From the NCBI GenBank assembly GCA_937927435.1, contig CALBDW010000108.1:1-31645 (forward strand): 31,645 nucleotides of DNA. Reading direction: 5' to 3'. Shown piece after piece: positions 22,929 to 30,300 of the stretch. Position 1 is the first letter of the stretch, and the number at the start of each line of letters is the position of its first letter. The DNA comes from an uncultured Bdellovibrionales bacterium (lineage in GTDB: Bacteria > Bdellovibrionota > Bdellovibrionia > Bdellovibrionales > JAMPXM01). Under the pieces are notes generated by a model. The model made no database searches. It saw only the letters and a list, made by a program, of their open reading frames with translations, and had not been told where the DNA came from. Made by a program: the position numbers and the translations under genes.

Positions 22929-23733
22929 GGGCGAGGGTGTGTTTGCCCGTGCGGGGATCGAGCAGTTCACGGGCTGACCCCATCGCACGATCGCCGATAA
23001 TGGGTGTTCCGAGGGACGCAAAAAAGGAACGGATCTCTTTGGGACGAGCTTTCGTAAACTCGATCTCAAGCCGGTAAGCTCTTTGGATCGGCGCCCCCTT
23101 TATTTCCCACATCGTCCGGTTTTCCGTTAAAACATTTGTTTCTGCGTTTAACTCGTTTATCGAAAGAATGCGGATGACGTCGTCACCCTGAACAGAGATA
23201 GGTGACTCGGTATAAACGGCGTAAAGCCGTTTGACTCTTCCTTCGGCGAAAGCTTTGGAAAGTTTCGCCGCGGCCGTTTGCGACTTCGCGACGGCAAGTA
23301 GACCTTCCGATTCGGGATCCAGGCGGTGGACAAAGAAGAGTCTCTGCCCGCGCAAATCTTCAAGAAAGGAAATCAGATTTTCTTTTACGTTATCGACGAG
23401 AGGTTCGACGGGGAGGCCCGGGGGCTTTTCGAGGACAAGGTAATCGTCGGTTTCTGAGAGGATCCGGGCAAGAAGGTCCGTCGGCGGAGTGAAACGGCGA
23501 GGTTCCGTGTGAATCCGAACCGTGTCGCCCGGTTTTAGGGGATGGTTGGGATTCAAACTGCGTCCATCGTTAACGTAAACGGCTCCGAGATCGATGAGAT
23601 CGAGGGCGTTTAAGCGGGACGGTGGGGGGGCTTTGGCAAGCTCTTCGACCACGAGTTCGAGAAGAGTGGTCGCTCGCCGACTGGTGGCGATTCTGACTCC
23701 AGGGCGAAAGCCTCTTGATCCGCCTGTATTCAT
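22885..23733 (-). CDS. RluA-family 23S rRNA/tRNA pseudouridine synthase
   Basis: It isomerises uridine to pseudouridine in structured RNA. An S4-like RNA-binding segment (about residues 22-78, with AVYVNDGR and KPGDTVRI) precedes the catalytic domain. The family motif is VHRLDPESEG with catalytic Asp139. The C-terminal IGDRAMG and HTLALKALSLSF blocks are typical. The ATG at 23733 (282 residues) is preferred because the ATG at 23763 lies in an intercistronic hairpin and lacks a ribosome site. The target nucleotide cannot be assigned by eye. It overlaps the DsbA-like gene tail to tail. Confidence 0.87.
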   Translation of the reverse strand: MNTGGSRGFRPGVRIATSRRATTLLELVVEELAKAPPPSRLNALDLIDLGAVYVNDGRSLNPNHPLKPGDTVRIHTEPRRFTPPTDLLARILSETDDYLVLEKPPGLPVEPLVDNVKENLISFLEDLRGQRLFFVHRLDPESEGLLAVAKSQTAAAKLSKAFAEGRVKRLYAVYTESPISVQGDDVIRILSINELNAETNVLTENRTMWEIKGAPIQRAYRLEIEFTKARPKEIRSFFASLGTPIIGDRAMGSARELLDPRTGKHTLALKALSLSFEGDRSE

Positions 23734-23755
23734 TTCCTTCTTCCATGATCGTGGC

Positions 23756-23781
23756 GAGGCCATCGCCCGAGCGACGGCCCC
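23756..23781 (-). repeat. intercistronic hairpin between DUF1993 and pseudouridine synthase genes
   Basis: GAGGCCATCGC (23756-23766), loop CCGA, GCGACGGCCCC (23771-23781). Read on the minus strand this is an 11-pair stem with two wobbles and loop TCGG. No T-run follows. It lies in the 57-base gap between two leftward genes. Confidence 0.5.
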
Positions 23782-23790
23782 GCGAGTAAA

Positions 23791-24294
23791 TCATCTGAAC
23801 GGCAGGTTGCCGAGGTAATCCATTTTGCCGATATCGACGCCGTTGTGACGAAGAATCGAGTAAGCGGTCACAACGTGGAAGTAGAAGTTCGGAATGAGAT
23901 GTTGAATGAAGTAGTCTTTTCCAAGCAGGGTTTTGCCGTTCCAGTACGGATTCGAGATAATTCGCTCTTCGGCACCGGCGAAATCACCCTCTTTGATCGT
24001 CTCAAGGAACTTGATCGTGCTTTCGATCCGGGCTTTGAGCTCCGGAAGAGTTTTTTCGGTATCGGGATGAGAGGGCGCTTCCTTGCCCGTCAAACGGGCC
24101 ACTCCGAATTTTGCGGTATCGCAGGCGATTTGAACTTGACGGGTCAGATTGAACTGATCCGGCACCAAACAGGCCGTGAGCAGAACTTCCATATCGAATT
24201 TTTTCAAATCCGCGTACTGCGCGCCTTTTTCGAGAAGATTGCTCAAAACTTTCAGTGTTTTAATGAACTGCGGAACAGTGAGTTCGTAATACAT
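23791..24294 (-). CDS. DUF1993-family helical protein
   Basis: The 167-residue all-helical protein carries the pattern MYYELTVPQFIKTLKVLSNL at its start, then DQFNLTRQVQIACDTAK and a C-terminal HVVTAYSILRHNGVDIGKMD, which matches the DUF1993 family (DinB-like fold, function unknown). The His residues near the end could bind metal as in DinB proteins. The ATG at 24294 has GAGG 6 bases upstream. The open frame continues back to a TTG at 24306. A good promoter lies about 45 bases upstream. It was possibly once controlled by the divergent, now broken AraC-type regulator. Confidence 0.8.
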   Translation of the reverse strand: MYYELTVPQFIKTLKVLSNLLEKGAQYADLKKFDMEVLLTACLVPDQFNLTRQVQIACDTAKFGVARLTGKEAPSHPDTEKTLPELKARIESTIKFLETIKEGDFAGAEERIISNPYWNGKTLLGKDYFIQHLIPNFYFHVVTAYSILRHNGVDIGKMDYLGNLPFR

Positions 24295-24336
24295 GTACCA
24301 CCTCAATCAAACGGGTTGAATCAGAACACCGGTGAT

Positions 24337-24369
24337 CAAATAGCCTACGCTCCGCATCTGTCAAGACAG
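24337..24369 (-). promoter_or_regulatory. promoter of the DUF1993 gene with overlapping palindrome
   Basis: On the minus strand a perfect TTGACA (24364-24359), a 16-base spacer and TATTTG (24342-24337). CTGTC-AA-GACAG (24358-24369) is a dyad that covers the -35 element, so a repressor or activator could bind there. Confidence 0.5.
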
Positions 24370-24462
24370 GCATCGAGTCGCGATTAAGGTGGGGTGGCAG
24401 TCGGAAAGCCGAAAATGCCATGGAGCTAAGGGGGCATCTATATTACCCTGATAGCGGGAGGA

Positions 24463-24975
24463 TTGAAGGGGGCTGGCATCGCGTGTTCTGTCTTTGATTC
24501 GCACTTTTGCCCTGACGGAACGACGTTCGATGCCTATCGCGAGAGCATGAGCGTCGTATTCGACGTGGGCGGGGTCGGGAAGACCGATAGTGAGTCGTTT
24601 CGGGCCTAGATCTCAATCCACCATATTAGCGACCTGTTGCTGGTCGACGGCGATTCGGGCACTCAGAATTTTATTCGTCCCGCGGTGTAGATCGCTAAAG
24701 ACGGGCTCGATTATGCAGGTGGCGAGTAACCAGAAAAAATTCAATCTCACGCGTTCGACGATTTACCGGCTCATTCCACCTTCAAATGACACTATGGGGT
24801 AGGTGAGGGAGCGGCGAATGCACATGGCTTACCGGTGCCTGATGATGCCGAGATTCCTTGGGGAATCGATCGGAGAAAGCGCGTTCAGTCTCGGCTTCGA
24901 GAATGAAACCATCTTTACTCGTGCTTTTAAAAAATATTTTGGTCTCACGCCGCGCGAAGTGATACAGATCCAAAG
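24463..24975 (+). pseudogene. decayed AraC-family transcriptional regulator
   Basis: Frame 1 from about 24463 reads ...TTFDAYRESMSVVFDV, then after a TAG (24607-24609) ISIHHISDLLLVDGDSG and QNFIRPAV, then after a second TAG (24688-24690) IAKDGLDYAG. This matches the N-terminal part of AraC-type regulators. The match then moves to frame 2 (TRSTIYRLI), hits a TAG at 24800-24802, and continues VRERRMHMAYRCLMMPRF...SIGESAFSLGFENETIFTRAFK to the family's GLTPREV ending. About 100 residues between the two parts are missing. Three stops, a frame change and a deletion show that the gene is dead. Confidence 0.8.
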
Positions 24976-25045
24976 AGTTGCGAGCTTGGAACCTGAGTCG
25001 ACGCCGCACCGGACGTGCGAGCATTGGTTACGCGCTCTCTATAGG

Positions 25046-25666
25046 TCAGTCGTGAGGTGTCGCTTCGCTTTTCGCCGTCTCGAGCGAAGGTCCTTGGAAT
25101 CCGAGGTGCAATAGAATCCGGACTTCACCGAGAGGTTCGTTGGCCTGAATGGCCGCGTAAGACAGGCTTCCGCCCCAAAAATACTTCGGAGAAACACGCG
25201 AGTACCTCGCCCCGATGTTGTAAGCCAACACGGGACCGGTTTCGACCGTATGACCCGCCTTCAGCTCCGGAGGAATCGGCGCGGTTGTTGAGATGGAACT
25301 GAGCTTTGATGAAAGAAAGGCACTTTCCAAGTCGAGGAAAAGAGACCAAGCCGTATCGACCGGAAAGAGAAGGCGCCCACCGAGTGAGTAAGCGCTTACG
25401 TCGTAGAGCCGTGTTTCAGTGTATCCCGTTCCGGGAAAGTGAACGCTATCTTCGTGTGAGAGGCTCGTGTATTTCAATACGAGGGCGGGGAGGATTCCGT
25501 GAAAGGTCCCGTATGTCGCCCCGATCTCGAGCGTGTAAGAGGGAAACTTGTAAGTTTGCGAAGGGAGCCCGGCTCCTCCCGCAAACCAGACGCCCCAGGG
25601 TCTTTCCTGCGCCAGTACTGGAGTCGAGAAAACTATCGCCAGAAGCAAACTGAGTGTCCGTAGCAT
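25046..25666 (-). CDS. exported beta-barrel-like protein, unknown function
   Basis: The ATG at 25666 opens a signal peptide (MLRTLSLLLAIVFSTPVLA, cut before QERPW), giving 206 residues. The frame reaches back to 25819 without signal features. The mature part alternates aromatic and glycine-rich strands (GVWFAGGAGLPSQTY, YGTFHGILPALVLKY, AYNIGARYSRV), as in small outer-membrane barrels. It ends in a short polar tail and not in the usual Phe. It is divergent from another barrel gene across 82 bases. No named family is recognised. Confidence 0.62.
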   Translation of the reverse strand: MLRTLSLLLAIVFSTPVLAQERPWGVWFAGGAGLPSQTYKFPSYTLEIGATYGTFHGILPALVLKYTSLSHEDSVHFPGTGYTETRLYDVSAYSLGGRLLFPVDTAWSLFLDLESAFLSSKLSSISTTAPIPPELKAGHTVETGPVLAYNIGARYSRVSPKYFWGGSLSYAAIQANEPLGEVRILLHLGFQGPSLETAKSEATPHD

Positions 25667-25685
25667 GGTTGGGGGCCCCCTCGTA

Positions 25686-25715
25686 TTGACGGAGAAACGC
25701 GGGATTTCATACAAT
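25686..25715 (+). promoter_or_regulatory. sigma70-type promoter for the barrel-lipoprotein pair
   Basis: TTGACG (25686-25691), an 18-base spacer and TACAAT (25710-25715) lie 33 bases before the TTG start at 25749. Both hexamers differ from the consensus by only one base. Confidence 0.65.
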
Positions 25716-25748
25716 TTTAGTTGAGTTGCCCGAACAAGGACTAGTGAA

Positions 25749-26375
25749 TTGCGCGCGATCGCGATATTTCTTATAACGACCTTCGTCTGGTTATTCAGCC
25801 TTTCGCATTCCGCCGCCAAGTCCTCGGGATTAGCCGGCTACAAGTTCCGAATCGCGGTTCATGGTGGCTATAGCCTTCAGGAGTTTGGCGGGGTTGTGGG
25901 CGCGAACCGTTCGCAGATCAACCGTTTTCAATACGGAGTCGGCGCTTTCTACAAGTCAAGTTGGTGGGAAAACGGCTTGGCTTTCTCTGCCATACCGGGC
26001 GTTAAGGTGGATCCCTTCGTTTTTAGAAACGGGACACAGGGGCAATACCAAATGGACTTCACTCGTTTCGAATTCGTGACCGGCGTGGTTTATAGCCGAT
26101 TTGGCTTATACGCGTTGGTCGGTTTGGAAACGATCGGTTGGAGCGGTTCACCTGACCTTGGCGCGAAGAACGATCCGCATTTGTATTTCGGCGCGGAAGC
26201 ACGAATGAACTTTTATTTCTTCGGCCCGACAAGCCGCTTTTCGGCGCCGCTTTCCATTCGTTATCTCAGTCATCCAAACCGCAACATCGAGTTTGAGCGG
26301 AATCCCGATGAAAACATAACGGTGTCGCCGGGGGCCGAAACAGCCTTCAACATGGGGGTGGCTGTTGCGTTCTAG
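25749..26375 (+). CDS. outer-membrane beta-barrel protein, TTG start
   Basis: The 208-residue frame begins with TTG. AAGGA lies 8 bases upstream and no in-frame ATG would keep the signal peptide (MRAIAIFLITTFVWLFSLSHS, cut near AAKSSG). The mature protein has about eight amphipathic strand-like segments (FRIAVHGGYSLQEF, FQYGVGAFYKSS, FGLYALVGLETIGW, LYFGAEARMNFYFF) and ends MGVAVAF with terminal Phe, so an outer-membrane barrel is likely. It overlaps the next gene by 11 bases. No named family. Confidence 0.68.
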   Translation: MRAIAIFLITTFVWLFSLSHSAAKSSGLAGYKFRIAVHGGYSLQEFGGVVGANRSQINRFQYGVGAFYKSSWWENGLAFSAIPGVKVDPFVFRNGTQGQYQMDFTRFEFVTGVVYSRFGLYALVGLETIGWSGSPDLGAKNDPHLYFGAEARMNFYFFGPTSRFSAPLSIRYLSHPNRNIEFERNPDENITVSPGAETAFNMGVAVAF

Positions 26376-27387
26376 CTTCTTAGTCTTTTTGGCTGTGGTG
26401 CTGACCTTTCCCGCGTGCGACGACTTAAGCATCATTCGAGAAGGGGGAGGAACTGTCGTTCCCATTTTGACGTCCGATGCGAAAATCGAAACACCGGCGG
26501 ATCTGGAACTCGGAACCGACGGAATTCTGCGCCTTAGGGTCAATGGGACCGGGGAGTACGGGTGTTCTTTCAACACAGCGGGATCGAATGGGCCGTATGA
26601 AGCGACTTCAGCGAGTTTCTCCAAGAATATAGTGAATTCCACCATAATGGCTCATGCCAACGTTCTGAATGCTGCTCATCATTTCGGCATTTCTTCGGTT
26701 AGACTTCGGATCCGGCGTGTCGGCACGCCGGCAGGCGAAATGTATGTGGAAATTCGCAAAGCGGATTCGAATCTGCCGACGGACCAAGTTATGAAGATTT
26801 CAGACGGCTTATTGATCTCCAATTCGGGTCTTGGCGGTAACGGCAGCGTCGTCACGTTCGATTTGCCTGAGAAGCTTCACGTTCCGAAGGGAGCGGATAT
26901 CGCCATCGTGCTCAGGCCGTCGTCGGGTGCCTCCGTCGACGGCTCGAACAATTTCCGCTGGGTTGTAGTGGACGGAGCCGGATGCACGGCGTTTTCAACT
27001 TCTCTTTCGAGTGACGACGGCGGCAATACCTGGAACGAAGTTGCGCCGTTGTCACCGAGTTTTTTTCATCTCGTCGCGGACGTTCATTCAAACTCAGGTT
27101 CGGCGTCTTGGATCATCGAAGGCGCTCATGAGTCAATTTGGGTAATGTCAGCATTCACCATGGCGGAAGATCCGCGCCGTTTGCAGAGCGGTGACATTCT
27201 CTACGATATCGGCGCGGGAGAAGATCCGTCTGTGCCGACGTATACTCACACGGCTTTAACATTGGCTCAGGTTCGCGCATTGCCGGATCTGCAAGGCCGC
27301 TATCTGTACGTTCGTGCGCATTTATCGGTTGACGCTCCTGGGTTCGACCAAGCGGAACTCGGCGACGGGCAGATCAAGTTCCGTTAA
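26365..27387 (+). CDS. probable surface lipoprotein, TTG start
   Basis: It starts at a TTG overlapping the preceding gene by 11 bases with GGGGGTGG just upstream, which suggests coupled translation. The N-terminus MRSSFLVFLAVVLTFPACDD is lipoprotein-like, although the residues before Cys are not ideal. The 340-residue protein contains a beta-rich stretch (about 95-225: SVRLRIRRVGTPAGEMYVEI ... KGADIAIVLRP) that resembles choice-of-anchor R-type ligand or jelly-roll domains of secreted bacterial proteins. The stop codon TAA shares the TTAA at 27384-27387 with the convergent giant gene. Function unknown. Confidence 0.62.
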   Translation: MRSSFLVFLAVVLTFPACDDLSIIREGGGTVVPILTSDAKIETPADLELGTDGILRLRVNGTGEYGCSFNTAGSNGPYEATSASFSKNIVNSTIMAHANVLNAAHHFGISSVRLRIRRVGTPAGEMYVEIRKADSNLPTDQVMKISDGLLISNSGLGGNGSVVTFDLPEKLHVPKGADIAIVLRPSSGASVDGSNNFRWVVVDGAGCTAFSTSLSSDDGGNTWNEVAPLSPSFFHLVADVHSNSGSASWIIEGAHESIWVMSAFTMAEDPRRLQSGDILYDIGAGEDPSVPTYTHTALTLAQVRALPDLQGRYLYVRAHLSVDAPGFDQAELGDGQIKFR

Positions 27388-30300
27388 AGCTCGGGGAGCA
27401 AACCGAGAGTTATGATTCCAAGTTTCCTATCGTGCACGTAGAATGAAGCTTCAAATGGAATGACGAGCTGCTTACCGATAGAGTCAAACCACAGCGAGCG
27501 GGAATAAGCGGGGCCAACGCCATTTGCGGTAGGTTGGAGATAATAGCTCGAAACATTCGAACAGCTACCCGAGCTTAAGGGTAACGAGCACATGTAAACG
27601 CCTACCCGGCTGAAAGAAGCCGTGTCAGTCGGAACCTGCAATGTTACTCCTGTAAGCCAGAGGCGACCGGAGTCGTTGTCGCCCGACATGACGATTCGCG
27701 GAGTGTTTCCAGTTCCGGCCCCATTTGTCACGTTTTGCGAGAAACAGCTACTAAAGGCGTTGTTAGAGTCGATGTTGCAAGATGTGAGACGAAGTCTCAT
27801 GTTCTGGAGCTTGCCGTGCTGGTGAGCGACGTAGACTTTATCATCTTTGCGGATGATTGATGGATAGGCGCCGGGGTAGAGGCTTCCGGCGGCTGAATCA
27901 TCCACGATTTGCGAGTTGCAGTTCGTTATTTGGTTATCGGTGGTGATCGTGCACGCGCTCAAACGCAGCCGTCCTTGAAGCGGGACGGGTTCGTCATACG
28001 ATGCGATGATGGCTTGCGACCCATTGAACACGACACTCGTGTACCAGCCAGACTCGACGTCAGTTACGATCTCTTCCGACCTGCAGCTGTCGAGATTGAG
28101 CGTGGTCTCATCGGTGGAGTCCGTTGAACCGTCATAGCTGCAGACCGTGATTCGCAGAGTGTGGTCCGTTCCGCTCATGCTTGAGAGAACAATTTTATTA
28201 TCGCTGGCCGCGAGGCCGGGGTACTCGCCGGTTCGTACGTTTTCATTGACGATAAAGGAGCGGCAAGAGCCCGCATCAAGTGTTAAAATGCCCGGCGCCG
28301 GTTTTTGACAAATGATCACTGTGGCGGTTCCGCCGTCTTCATCTCCCTGCATTCCTATATCCTTGTTTTGAACGGCGAAAATGATCTTTTTTCCGCTTTG
28401 CTGGATGCGGGGGCCTGAGTTAATGGTGTCGCCGGCCAGATTTTTTCCGTCGATCGGCGCTTCAGTAAGAATCGAGCGGATCACGTTGCGCGCACAGCTG
28501 TTGATTCCGCCCTTCGCCGTGCGCGAGCAGATGGTGAGAATCGGTTCGAATGTATCGGTGCCTTCGTCGATAACACGGGAAATGACGTAGTAGTGGTCTT
28601 CATCGCCGACGACATCGCCTTCGAGGCCTTCCATATCATTGCCGACCACGGTTTCTTTATAGCTGGCTCCGTGAACGTCACTCGTGACGCCCATGCCGCC
28701 GCGCTTGTCGGTCACGATTAATTGAGCTTTGAATGTTCCCGATTGGTGATTAGGATCAAAGAGAAGTCGAATTTTGCAGGACTCGCCACCCGCAAAGATC
28801 GTCTCGCAGGCGTCCTCGATACTTGAATCCAACATGAAGGCAGAAGCATCGGTGCCAATGAACGTGAAATCGAGTTCAGCTGTTCGATCTCCCTCGTTAT
28901 GGAGTTCATACACAGCTGACGGCGTTTGAGTGTCGGCGTCCCCGAGAATTTCAAGTGGTGAAACGAGGGTTAATTTGGCGGAGCGGACCGAATTGCCGAC
29001 AAGGTTTTCAACTTTAAATTCATGGACGGTTCCCGTCGTGGCGCTCGTGCCTTCCACTTTGAGTGAATAGACGGAGGTTTCCGGAGTCTTCGTGGGGGTG
29101 TAACGGATCGTGATCGAGCAAGTTCCCGAGCTGAGAGTGCTATCGCTGCAAGTATCCGAAACGATGATCATCGTACCGGCGGCGCCACTTTGATGGGAAA
29201 GAGTGACGGCGAGACTGTTCAGTGTTGAAACGCCCGATGCATTGTTTTTCAGCGTGAAGGTGACATCGCGGTAGGCCGGATTGAGGTCGACGATATTCCG
29301 TGAATGGTCGATCGGCCCGGTAATATCGGACGTGGAGATCGTTTGCTCGAAGTTCGCGTTTTCGAGATCGTCTTTTCCGGCCAAAATGGGGGCGTTCAGC
29401 GTTTCAGCGCTCAGATCAATTTCAACATTCGTTTGGATCCCGTTCAAAGTATCGGTGACTGTGAGTTTGTTCGAATGCGAACCGACGCTCGCCGCGGCCG
29501 CGAAGAGAACTTTGAGTTCACAAGAGTTCCCCGGTGGGAGAACGGCTCCACAAGTTCCGGTGTGCGTGAACGGTGAACCACCCAAGCTTGAATAGGTGAG
29601 ATAAGCGTTACGGGTCCCATTATTGGTCAGGATCACCGTTTTTTCCTCGGAGTTCGGCTGACCGACTTCGCGAGTAGTGAACTGAAGACTCGTCGGGACG
29701 GCGGCGAGATTCATTGTGGTGCCTGTGCCTGCGATATGAAGATCGATATTGGCGGATTCCGGTGTTGTGATGGACGCTCTTAGAATAGCGTTTTCGCCTC
29801 CAGAAGTTGTCGTGTTTTGCGTCGGATTGAATCTCACCTCAACGGTGCATGTCTGACCAGGGCCGAGTAAGGCGGTCGGTCCGCAGGTTCCGCCGGTGAT
29901 TGCGAAGCTCGATGAGGAGCCTACCAGAGTCAGTCCACTCAGCTGAGCGGCGGTCGCGCCGAAATTTTCTAGGGTGAATGTTTGAATGCGAGGGGGAGTT
30001 CCAACATCGTGCTCACCAAAGTCGGGGGGCGGTGATGCGGCCCAGCGTACGTCTGGGAGTTCGATAATCTCAGCCGCGAGGGTGATTGTCACAGTTCCGC
30101 CGACCGCGCATGAATATTGCGCTTGGCCGATTAAGGTTTGCTCGCTGATTTGCGGAGGTAAATCAACTTGGAATGAGCACTCGGCACCGTTTGAAAGCGA
30201 TGTGGTGCAAGAGTTGCTGAGCGCCGTGAAGGGCGGATCGATACTCAACGAGCATCCCGATGCTTGGTCGATAGAGGAGGGGTTTGTGATCTTAACGACG

